7,941 nt of DNA from Coriobacteriales bacterium (GTDB lineage Bacteria > Actinomycetota > Coriobacteriia > Coriobacteriales > UBA8131), in NCBI GenBank assembly GCA_031282085.1, contig JAITEK010000059.1:1-7941 (forward strand). Reading direction: 5' to 3'. This document shows, one piece after another, positions 1-5,928 of this stretch. How positions within the stretch are numbered: the first letter of the stretch is position 1; the number at the start of each line of letters is the position of its first letter. Both the position numbers and the translations under genes were made by a program. The notes under the pieces were generated by a model. That model was given only the letters and a program-made list of their open reading frames with translations, did not search any database and had not been told where the DNA came from.

Positions 1-645
1 GTAACAGGGCTTGGCATCAATCAGCAGCGGGCGCGGGGAATCGAACAGGGCACACCGTTGAGTTTTTTCGATGAACTCGGCTATTCGTTCGTAGAGGATA
101 TACAGTTGCGCAGAGCAAAGCAGCGCGCCGTCGCAGAGGGTATATATCCAAACAAAACTGAAGCCGCCTTGGGCGGGCCAGACTGGAACGCTCTCCTGGA
201 AGACGCCACATTAGCAGGTGAGAAGGCCTGTGCGGGCAATGACTTTGGGATAGAGACAGGTTACTGGAACACCTATATTGCCGATGACTTTGTCGCGCTT
301 GAGGATAGCAAGGCGCTGAGCCGCTTTATGCCATCCCCCGAACTCGACGACCTGCGATTGTTCTTGCAAGTCTGTCAGGAGAATGACGTTGAGCCTTTGC
401 TGGTAATCGTTCCGGTCAACGGGTGGTGGTACGATTACGCAGGGCATCCTCAAGCTGACCGTATGGCCCTGTATCAGGCGATCCGTGACCTTTGCGATGA
501 GATGGATACGCGTTACGCGGATTTCTCTGGCCATGAGTACGAGGAGTATTTCCTCTTTGACATAATGCACCTTGGTTGGCGCGGCTGGGTACAGGTCGAA
601 CAGGCGATAGAAGCGTATTCCCGGGAAAACGGGGAGGCGGGGTGA
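1..645 (+). CDS. dltD: D-alanyl-lipoteichoic acid biosynthesis protein DltD, C-terminal part (5' end outside window)
   Basis: DltD is a membrane-anchored SGNH-like protein that acts outside the cell in adding D-alanine to teichoic acids, with DltA, DltB and DltC. The frame is open from base 1, so only the last 214 residues are seen; full-length family members are usually near 400 residues, and the TTG at 58 is internal. Family hallmarks in order are NDFGIETGYWNTYI (bases about 238-279), a core reading PLLVIVPVNGWWYDYAG, then ADFSGHEYEEYF and DIMHLGWRGW near the end. The DxxH (Asp codon 559-561, His codon 568-570) matches the C-terminal catalytic Asp/His pair; the catalytic Ser would lie upstream of the window. 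The stop TGA (643-645) overlaps the next ATG, so the two genes are probably translationally coupled. Hand-counted G+C near 240-300 is about 47%, lower than the sugar genes downstream. The family call is secure; the N-terminal anchor cannot be checked. Confidence 0.95.
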   Translation, partial: VTGLGINQQRARGIEQGTPLSFFDELGYSFVEDIQLRRAKQRAVAEGIYPNKTEAALGGPDWNALLEDATLAGEKACAGNDFGIETGYWNTYIADDFVALEDSKALSRFMPSPELDDLRLFLQVCQENDVEPLLVIVPVNGWWYDYAGHPQADRMALYQAIRDLCDEMDTRYADFSGHEYEEYFLFDIMHLGWRGWVQVEQAIEAYSRENGEAG

Positions 646-818
646 TGGCTGGGCTCAAATCCCTGTATGGGCAGGTCAGAATGTATGTAGAGCGGAAGGT
701 CTGGGTAAAGCCTTTTTTGACCGGCTCCTATTGCCTGATCCTGATGCTCCTTCTTGCATGGTTCGTCTTATTCTCCGACTTGAACATGCCGCGTGAGTTC
801 ATCTACAACCAATTCTAG
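645..818 (+). CDS. dltX: DltX-like small membrane protein of teichoic acid D-alanylation
   Basis: This encodes a 57-residue protein with a basic N-terminus (residues 1-22), one hydrophobic segment (about 25-44, including CLILMLLLAWFVLF) and a short tail ending in REFIYNQF. Known DltX proteins are about 50 residues, have a single transmembrane helix and end in a conserved F-x-Y-x-x-F motif that is important for D-alanylation; FIYNQF at the extreme C-terminus fits exactly. I chose the ATG at 645 because GGGGAGG (631-637) lies 7 bases upstream and the ATG overlaps the dltD stop in TGATG. A further upstream in-frame ATG at 576 would lie inside dltD and add a non-membrane extension. The order dltD-dltX is unusual, since dltX normally precedes dltA. 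The stop TAG (816-818) overlaps the stop of the convergent glycosyltransferase. The assignment rests on topology, the terminal motif and context. Confidence 0.85.
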   Translation: MAGLKSLYGQVRMYVERKVWVKPFLTGSYCLILMLLLAWFVLFSDLNMPREFIYNQF

Positions 819-824
819 CTAGAA
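813..824. repeat. 12-bp perfect palindrome over two convergent stop codons
   Basis: TTCTAGCTAGAA reads the same on both strands and carries the TAG stop of dltX (816-818) and the TAG stop of the minus-strand glycosyltransferase (815-817). It could fold only into a 4-bp stem with a 4-base loop and has no T-tract, so it is not a convincing terminator. It may be chance or a junction scar. Confidence 0.6.
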
Positions 825-1945
825 CAATGGTCGGCAAAGTCGTCTAGTATGGCTTGGGCGCGGGCCTTCCAGGAGTTCTGTTCGCTCACGATGGCGCAGC
901 GGGCAGCCAGATTTGCGCGGAGCTGCGCATCACCTGCTATCTGCCGGATGCCGTCAGCGTAGCTTTCCACCGTATCCTTGCGGACGATGCCGATATCCTC
1001 GGACGCAACGAATGCCGCCATTTCCTTGCAGTCGGTAGCAAGGATGGGCTTGTGGTAGGAGAGGTACTCAAACAGCTTTATCGCCATTGCGAAATCGTTG
1101 TAGATGTTGCGTCGCAGTGGCAGGCAGGCAAAGTCCGCCTGTTGGTAGAGAGGTGCGAGTTGCTCAGCGCCGTATGCGGTGCGGCGTTGTAGCCAAGGTT
1201 GGCCTTCCAGTCGTCGTGTCTTCTCAGGAAGTTGCGCCCACCGCTCCTCAGGGCAGACAAGGATGAGATTCGCTCGGTTGCCCTCCGCATTGGCGCGCTC
1301 AAAGGACTCGAGCAAGAGGGGAGTCCCATAGCGAGGCGAGGCGCCGCCCACGTAGATGCCTGTCGGCGTGGCGCCGACAGGGCGAGCAGCGGGCGGCTCA
1401 AGCACCAGAGGGCTGGTTCCCGGAAAGGAGACGCCCCAGGCAGGCGCATCAAAAAGTTCGGCCATTGAGGCGCTAGGGAAGTATATCCTGGTTGTGGTTT
1501 TGCGGTACACACGCCAGTCGTATCGCTGCATCCAATAGATGAGGGAGTCTTTGAGGAAGGCCGGTAAGTTGCGCCGATCGCGCGTACCCTCAACATCGCG
1601 AAACGCGGGGAAGCGCCAATAAGCGTCGCCATAGAACAGCGCCAAGGGTATGCCCTGTCGTTTAAGCTCCTGCAGCAAGGTGATGTCGCGTTTGCAGAAC
1701 AGGGGGCCGGAGGGAAGCTCACAATAACAGGCGTCGGGACGTTCCGTTTGCAGGCGCATCAGGAGGGCCTTGACGCGCTCATCGCGTTCGCGGAGTTTGT
1801 CTTTGCGGTTCCAGCCATCCAACAGCATGACTTCGCAACCGCAGGAGCGGAAAGCCTCGAGCATCTTCAGCGCGCGGACGGACGAACCCGATAAGGCAAC
1901 ATCCTGTGTGTCGATATAAGTGATATACAGCAGCTTGAGAGGCAT
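815..1945 (-). CDS. GT4-type glycosyltransferase (GT-B fold)
   Basis: This 376-residue cytoplasmic glycosyltransferase probably adds a sugar from a nucleotide donor to a surface polysaccharide intermediate; donor and acceptor cannot be told from sequence. The N-terminal half begins LKLLYITYIDTQD and has the small-residue turn SGSSVRALKMLEAF (about 19-32) typical of the acceptor domain. The C-terminal half carries GIYVGGASPRYG (about 196-207) and the donor-site stretch NDFAMAIKLFEYLSYHKPILATD (about 283-305), the GT4 signature region. I start it at the ATG 1943-1945 because AGGAAAGG lies about 5 bases upstream and the protein then begins directly with the first beta strand. An ATG at 1999 would add 18 residues that overlap a good extended -10 element. 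The gene is divergent from the wbpA operon and convergent with dltX, so it is a single-gene unit here. There are no membrane segments. Confidence 0.88.
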   Translation of the reverse strand: MPLKLLYITYIDTQDVALSGSSVRALKMLEAFRSCGCEVMLLDGWNRKDKLRERDERVKALLMRLQTERPDACYCELPSGPLFCKRDITLLQELKRQGIPLALFYGDAYWRFPAFRDVEGTRDRRNLPAFLKDSLIYWMQRYDWRVYRKTTTRIYFPSASMAELFDAPAWGVSFPGTSPLVLEPPAARPVGATPTGIYVGGASPRYGTPLLLESFERANAEGNRANLILVCPEERWAQLPEKTRRLEGQPWLQRRTAYGAEQLAPLYQQADFACLPLRRNIYNDFAMAIKLFEYLSYHKPILATDCKEMAAFVASEDIGIVRKDTVESYADGIRQIAGDAQLRANLAARCAIVSEQNSWKARAQAILDDFADHCSS

Positions 1946-1976
1946 GGGGCCCTTTCCTGTCAGATAATCTCTAAGC

Positions 1977-1985
1977 AGTATATCA
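1977..1985 (-). promoter_or_regulatory. Extended -10 promoter element for the minus-strand glycosyltransferase
   Basis: On the minus strand this reads TGATATACT, an extended -10 (TGn followed by TATACT, five of six consensus bases). No good -35 hexamer is seen, as is common with extended -10 promoters. Transcription would begin near 1970, giving a leader of about 25 bases before the ATG at 1945, which fits. Inferred from sequence match only. Confidence 0.45.
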
Positions 1986-2062
1986 AAGGCCGTTCGCATG
2001 GTTTGCCATGGTTTTTGTGTTGTCTATATCGTGTCAGGGGCCACAACAAGGCAGATGTCGGG

Positions 2063-2074
2063 TATGATAATCAT
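2063..2074 (+). promoter_or_regulatory. Weak -10-like element inside an inverted repeat upstream of wbpA
   Basis: TATGAT (2063-2068) matches five of six -10 bases and overlaps an 11-bp dyad ATGAT-A-ATCAT (2064-2074). No plausible -35 was found at 16-18 bases upstream. It lies 57 bases before the TTG start of the operon. It could be the core of the operon promoter with a small operator, but AT-rich dyads this short arise easily by chance. Confidence 0.25.
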
Positions 2075-2110
2075 CGCTGAAACAGCAGGGCAGAGTTATC
2101 CATGGAGTTA

Positions 2111-2117
2111 GAGGGAG
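2111..2117 (+). promoter_or_regulatory. Ribosome binding site fixing the TTG start of wbpA
   Basis: GAGGGAG sits 7 bases before TTG (2125-2127). No in-frame ATG or GTG lies nearby upstream, and the predicted N-terminus (MTSIKQELLEKI) precedes the dinucleotide-binding strand by the usual distance, so TTG is the best start. Confidence 0.65.
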
Positions 2118-2124
2118 TACAGCG

Positions 2125-3447
2125 TTGACGAGCATAAAGCAGGAGCTGCTTGAGAAGATTGCCGAGCGGACGGCGCGGGTTGCCGTTATCGGATTAGGTT
2201 ACGTCGGCCTGCCCCTCGCCGTCGAGAAGGCCGCGGCGGGGTTTACCACCGTTGGCTTTGACGTGCAGGAAGACAAGGTCGCCTTGGTAAACGCCGGGAA
2301 GAACTATATCGGTGATGTTATCGACGACGACTTGGGCAATCTGGTGAGAAGTGGTCTGCTCTCCGCCACCACCGACTTCGGCTTGGTTGCCGATGCGGAC
2401 TTTATCGCCATCTGCGTGCCGACACCGCTCGACGAGCACCAGCAGCCCGACATAAGCTATGTCGTCTCGTCGGTGCGTGCCATTGCGCGCTATCTCAAGC
2501 CCAGGACGATGGTTGTGCTTGAGTCGACCACCTACCCTGGTACAACCGAGGAGTTGGTTCGCCCCCTTCTTGAAGAAGGCTCTGGTCTGGTCTGTGGCAA
2601 GGACTTCTACCTCGGTTTTTCGCCGGAACGTGTCGACCCGGGCAACGTGCTCTTTAAGACGCGCAACACGCCCAAGGTCGTCGGCGCTATCGGAAAAGAC
2701 GCCACGGAGGTCATAGCCGCCATGTATCGGACTGTTCTTAAGGGCGAGATCGTTGAGACCTCCTCCCCGCGCGTCGCCGAGATGGAGAAGCTGCTTGAGA
2801 ATGCCTATCGCAACGTCAACATCGGTCTGATAAACGAGCTTGCCATCCTCTGCGACCGTATGGACATCAACATTTGGGAGGTTGTGGACGCCGCCAAGTC
2901 CAAGCCGTACGGGTTTCAGGCGTTTTATCCCGGGCCCGGCCTGGGCGGGCACTGCATCCCCCTCGACCCGCAGTACCTCAGCTGGAAGGCGCGAGAGTAC
3001 GGCTTTCATATCTCGATGATAGAGGCCTCTGCCAGCATCAACGACTCCATGCCTGCCTACTGCGTCTCGCGTGTCTCACGCATACTCAACCGTCAGAAGA
3101 AGGCTATCAATGGCTCGCGTGTTCTTATCTTGGGCGTTGCCTACAAGCAGGACATAGACGATTATCGCGAGAGCCCCGCACTCAAGGTCATCCGGCTCCT
3201 CAAGGAGGAGGGCGCCGAAGTTGAGGTCTTTGATCCGTGGGTTGCGCGTTTTAGGCTGGATGGCGAGGAACAAAAGAGTCTGCCCGAGTTGAACGCCGAA
3301 GTTATTGAACGCGCCGATCTCGTCCTTGTGACAACCGCTCACACAAACGTTGACTACCCCTTTGTGCAAAGGCATGCTCGCGTAATCTTCGATACCAAGA
3401 ACGCGCTCGCGGCTGTTACGCCCCGCGACAACATCGAGGTGCTGTGA
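2125..3447 (+). CDS. wbpA: UDP-N-acetyl-D-glucosamine 6-dehydrogenase (WbpA-type nucleotide sugar dehydrogenase)
   Basis: This enzyme probably oxidises C6 of UDP-GlcNAc twice with NAD+ to give UDP-GlcNAc uronic acid, the first step toward amino-uronic sugars of a surface polymer. The 440 residues show the three expected domains: an N-terminal Rossmann domain with VIGLGYVGLPLA (21-32), a central domain with ESTTYPGTTEEL (133-144), FSPERVDPGN (165-174) and the catalytic Lys/Asn region EKLLENAYRN (221-230), and the cysteine loop GPGLGGHCIPLDP (270-282; thioester-forming Cys277), followed by a C-terminal nucleotide-binding domain with LILGVAYKQDIDD (334-346). PGPGLGGHCIPLDPQYLSWK and the N-terminus resemble WbpA/UDP-GlcNAc dehydrogenases more than the UDP-glucose enzymes, but the substrate could still be another UDP-HexNAc. 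The start is a TTG with a good ribosome binding site. The stop overlaps the next gene, and the downstream WbpB and WbpE homologues support the substrate call. Confidence 0.9.
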   Translation: MTSIKQELLEKIAERTARVAVIGLGYVGLPLAVEKAAAGFTTVGFDVQEDKVALVNAGKNYIGDVIDDDLGNLVRSGLLSATTDFGLVADADFIAICVPTPLDEHQQPDISYVVSSVRAIARYLKPRTMVVLESTTYPGTTEELVRPLLEEGSGLVCGKDFYLGFSPERVDPGNVLFKTRNTPKVVGAIGKDATEVIAAMYRTVLKGEIVETSSPRVAEMEKLLENAYRNVNIGLINELAILCDRMDINIWEVVDAAKSKPYGFQAFYPGPGLGGHCIPLDPQYLSWKAREYGFHISMIEASASINDSMPAYCVSRVSRILNRQKKAINGSRVLILGVAYKQDIDDYRESPALKVIRLLKEEGAEVEVFDPWVARFRLDGEEQKSLPELNAEVIERADLVLVTTAHTNVDYPFVQRHARVIFDTKNALAAVTPRDNIEVL

Positions 3448-4559
3448 TGGCGTCTCGGCAGTTGCGTTACGGGCTTATCGGTTGCGGTCGCATCAGCGCC
3501 AATCATCTGCGGGCGGCTGTGGCAAACGGCCTTGAATTTGTGGCGCTTTGTGACACTGAGGATGAGGCGCTTGCCGCCAAGCAGGAGTTGTGTGCCCAGC
3601 TTGCGGACGAGGCGGGAGCGCAACAGCCAGGGCCTCGGCTGTACCGCGATTACCGTGAGATGCTCAACGCCGAGGACCTCGACCTCATCGCTATCTGCAC
3701 CGAGAGCGGCAAACATGCCACGATAGCGCTCGACTGCATTGAGGCGGGCGTCAACCTCATCATCGAGAAGCCCATCGCGCTTTCCCTTGCCGACACCGAC
3801 GCCATCATCGAGTGTGCCGAAGTAAAGGGTGTAAAAGTCTGCGCCTGCCACCAGAACCGCTTTAACCGCTCCATCCAGGCTCTACGCGCGGCGCTGGAGG
3901 CCGGGCGTTTCGGTCGGCTGTTCTATGCGACGGCGCATATCCGTTGGAACCGGGGCCTTCCCTACTACGAGCAGGCGCCGTGGCGCGGAACCTGGGAGCA
4001 AGACGGCGGCGCGCTGATGAACCAGTGCATTCACAACATCGACCTACTCCGCTGGATGATGGGCGACGAGATCACCGAGGTCTTTGCCTACACCGACCGG
4101 CTGGCGCATGACTTCATTGAGGCGGAAGACCTGGGGCTTGCCCTCGTGCGCTTTGCGAACGGCGCTTACGGGCTTATCGAGGGCACCACCGATGTGTACC
4201 CGGCGAACCTTGAGGAGACCTTGTACGTCTTCGGAAGCGAAGGCACGGTTAAGGCTGGCGGTACCTCGGTGAACACCATCGAGCACTGGGCTTTTGCCGA
4301 TGGCGCCGATGACCCCGAGCAGGTGATGCGTGAGGCAAACGAGCAGCCGAATGACGTATACGGCTTTGGCCATACCCCTCTGTACGCCGACGTTGTCGCG
4401 GCAATCCAAGAGGACCGCCCGCCCGCCATCGACGCCCGTGCCGGCCGCAATGCGCTTGAGTTGGTATTGGCGATCTATAAGTCGGCTCGCGATGGAGCGC
4501 CCGTCAAGCTACCGCTCAAGGATTTCTCAACGCTGGATATGCGTGGTACGTTCTCCTAG
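3447..4559 (+). CDS. wbpB: WbpB-type Gfo/Idh/MocA oxidoreductase (UDP-GlcNAc uronate 3-dehydrogenase)
   Basis: This 370-residue NAD(P)-dependent oxidoreductase probably oxidises C3 of UDP-GlcNAc uronic acid to the 3-keto sugar used by the aminotransferase encoded downstream. The Rossmann motif GLIGCGRIS is at 9-17, the family EKP triad with its catalytic-site Lys at 107-109 (Lys108), and the C-terminal substrate domain starts near HQNRFN (135-140). It carries APWRGTWEQDGGALMNQCIH (177-196), where N192-xxx-H196 fills the usual [D/N]xxxH position. AEDLGLALVRF and EGTTDVYPANLEETLYVFG further on are typical of the uronate branch. I chose ATG 3447, in TGATG with the wbpA stop, because GAGGTG (3436-3441) is 5 bases upstream; GTG at 3444 would add one residue. 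Hand-counted G+C reaches about 70% near 3961-4020. The stop TAG lies inside a 12-bp palindrome. The class is sure; the exact sugar is inferred from the operon. Confidence 0.87.
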   Translation: MASRQLRYGLIGCGRISANHLRAAVANGLEFVALCDTEDEALAAKQELCAQLADEAGAQQPGPRLYRDYREMLNAEDLDLIAICTESGKHATIALDCIEAGVNLIIEKPIALSLADTDAIIECAEVKGVKVCACHQNRFNRSIQALRAALEAGRFGRLFYATAHIRWNRGLPYYEQAPWRGTWEQDGGALMNQCIHNIDLLRWMMGDEITEVFAYTDRLAHDFIEAEDLGLALVRFANGAYGLIEGTTDVYPANLEETLYVFGSEGTVKAGGTSVNTIEHWAFADGADDPEQVMREANEQPNDVYGFGHTPLYADVVAAIQEDRPPAIDARAGRNALELVLAIYKSARDGAPVKLPLKDFSTLDMRGTFS

Positions 4560-4563
4560 GAGA
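4552..4563. repeat. 12-bp perfect palindrome over the wbpB stop codon
   Basis: TCTCCTAGGAGA is self-complementary and contains the wbpB TAG stop (4557-4559). A G-U and a G-C pair could lengthen the arms by two (4550-4565). It has no loop and no following U-tract; the downstream run is A-rich. It marks the boundary between the high-GC wbpB and the lower-GC glycosyltransferase. Confidence 0.55.
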
Positions 4564-4580
4564 GCAGGGGCTTTCAAAAA

Positions 4581-4590
4581 AAGGAGAAAG
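4581..4590 (+). promoter_or_regulatory. Ribosome binding site fixing the start of the second glycosyltransferase
   Basis: AAGGAGAAAG ends directly before the ATG at 4591, leaving about 4-5 bases between AGGAG and the start. It rules out the longer open frame reaching back to 4330, which would run through wbpB in another frame. Confidence 0.75.
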
Positions 4591-5874
4591 ATGACCAAGG
4601 AGTTGCTCCTCATCACAAAAACGTTTCCCTTCAAAACGGGTGAGGAGTTCATAGAAAACGAGATACCCTATCTTGCCGATGCCTTCGACAAGGTGGTTGT
4701 TCTCGCTGTCGCCGCCAGGACTTCTGATGAGCAGACGCGTGTTGTTCCCGCAAACGTACAGGTTGTCGCCGCTGATATTCCAGAAGTTTCCAAGCTGAGC
4801 CTTCTCCTTCCTCTTACAGAGGCGGAGGCATCGCTCAAAGTGCTCAGGGGCGAACGCGACATGCAGGCCCAACGCTTCCACCCAGAGCGCTGGCTGTATT
4901 TTCGTTACTTCATCCGCAAGGTACGGGACATCCAAAAGGCGATTGACAGGTTGTTTTCACAAGGTATCTTCAGCGTTGACGCGCCACCGCTCATATACAG
5001 TTTTTGGTTTCACGACACGGTAGTCGCTGCACTCCTTGCGCAGGAGCAACTTGGGCTCAACATGCCCATAGTCGCTCGTGCCCATCGTTACGATTTGTGG
5101 GAGGATGTGAGTCCTACAGGCTATCATCCTCTCCGAATGGTTGCCCTCAAGCGCATCAGTCGGGTGTTTCCTATTTCCCACAGGGGGGCAGCGTATCTAA
5201 AGCAACGTTTTCCCGAGTACTCTGCAAAGGTAGAAGCTGCTTACTTGGGCACAGTGGATAACGGGCTCGGGTTTTATGAGGCGCAGGGAAACGAGCGGGA
5301 TTCATTCACCGTTGTAAGCTGCGCCAACCTCATTCCGCTCAAACGCGTCGATCTCTTGGTCGAAGCGCTTGCGCTGCTCGAGAGTAGCACGTCAGTCTCT
5401 TTGCGATGGATACACTTTGGTTCTGGTGGGCAAGAAAACAAGATACGGGAACTCGCTCAAAAAGTGCTGAAAAAGACAGACTGGACGCTACGAGGACAGA
5501 TCCCCAACGCGCAACTTATGGAGTTTTATCGCACTCATCCTGTTGATGTGTTTGTGAGCGCCAGCGCCTCTGAGGGATTGCCTGTTACGATGATGGAAGC
5601 AATCTCGTTCGGTATTCCCGTTGTCGCAACGGCGGTTGGATCGGTGGACGAAATCGTTATAGACGGGTCTTCGGGCATGACCTTACCTCCCGACGTAAAA
5701 CCAGAGGATATAGCTCAGGTATTGCTTTCGCTCGCGCAATGTGATCTTCAAGAGTATCGAGCTTTACGCAAAAAGGCCCGTATTCTATGGGAGAAGAACT
5801 TCAGCGCCCAAAAGAACTATCCAACTTTCATCTCAGAGCTGTACGGGTTGCTGCAAGGCACAGAACGCGTGTAA
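4591..5874 (+). CDS. GT4-family glycosyltransferase, polysaccharide biosynthesis
   Basis: This 427-residue retaining-type glycosyltransferase with a GT-B fold probably transfers a sugar onto a lipid-linked polysaccharide intermediate at the inner face of the membrane. Features in order are LLLITKTFPFKTGEEFIENE (5-24), the start of the acceptor domain; RAHRYDLW (163-170), a common GT4 acceptor-side segment; CANLIPLKRVDLLVEAL (244-260), with K251/R252 at the donor phosphate site; HFGSGG (275-280); and the EX7E motif E328-to-E336 in SEGLPVTMMEAISFGIPVVA (327-346). Donor and linkage cannot be read from sequence. It is set between wbpB and wbpE homologues by gaps of 31 and 54 bases, while the sugar genes around it overlap their neighbours. 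Hand-counted lines give about 45-52% G+C against about 60-70% in the flanking genes, which suggests separate ancestry. No transmembrane helix is evident. Confidence 0.9.
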   Translation: MTKELLLITKTFPFKTGEEFIENEIPYLADAFDKVVVLAVAARTSDEQTRVVPANVQVVAADIPEVSKLSLLLPLTEAEASLKVLRGERDMQAQRFHPERWLYFRYFIRKVRDIQKAIDRLFSQGIFSVDAPPLIYSFWFHDTVVAALLAQEQLGLNMPIVARAHRYDLWEDVSPTGYHPLRMVALKRISRVFPISHRGAAYLKQRFPEYSAKVEAAYLGTVDNGLGFYEAQGNERDSFTVVSCANLIPLKRVDLLVEALALLESSTSVSLRWIHFGSGGQENKIRELAQKVLKKTDWTLRGQIPNAQLMEFYRTHPVDVFVSASASEGLPVTMMEAISFGIPVVATAVGSVDEIVIDGSSGMTLPPDVKPEDIAQVLLSLAQCDLQEYRALRKKARILWEKNFSAQKNYPTFISELYGLLQGTERV

Positions 5875-5928
5875 CGGGTATCATGTTCAAGACACTTCAA
5901 TCGAATCAAACAGAGAGAGTGAGCTATC

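Noticed and set aside
58..645. DltD read as a complete 195-residue protein from the TTG at 58
   Set aside because: The frame is open to base 1 and the protein has only the C-terminal half of the family; TTG 58 has no ribosome binding site and is internal.
576..818. Longer 80-residue version of the DltX-like protein
   Set aside because: The extra 23 residues overlap dltD in another frame and are Gly/Arg-rich; ATG 645 has a good ribosome binding site and the coupled TGATG junction.
1078..1722. 214-residue minus-strand frame inside the first glycosyltransferase
   Set aside because: Shadow frame rich in Ser/Arg/Pro with no domain signal, within a well-supported gene.
815..1999. Minus-strand glycosyltransferase starting at 1999
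   Set aside because: No ribosome binding site precedes it, and its first codons overlap an extended -10 element; ATG 1945 has AGGAAAGG at proper spacing.
1997..2016. Hairpin CATGG-TTTG-CCATG followed by GTTTTT as a terminator
   Set aside because: The stem is only 5 bp and one-sided T's follow after a G; it lies upstream of any convincing plus-strand promoter and after no plus-strand gene.
2194..3009. 271-residue open frame antisense to wbpA
   Set aside because: It lies wholly inside a clear gene, has no family motifs, and long antisense frames are expected in high-GC coding DNA.
4330..5874. Glycosyltransferase frame extended to 4330
   Set aside because: The extension lies over wbpB in another frame and reads as Ser/Arg-rich shadow sequence; the start with a ribosome binding site is 4591.
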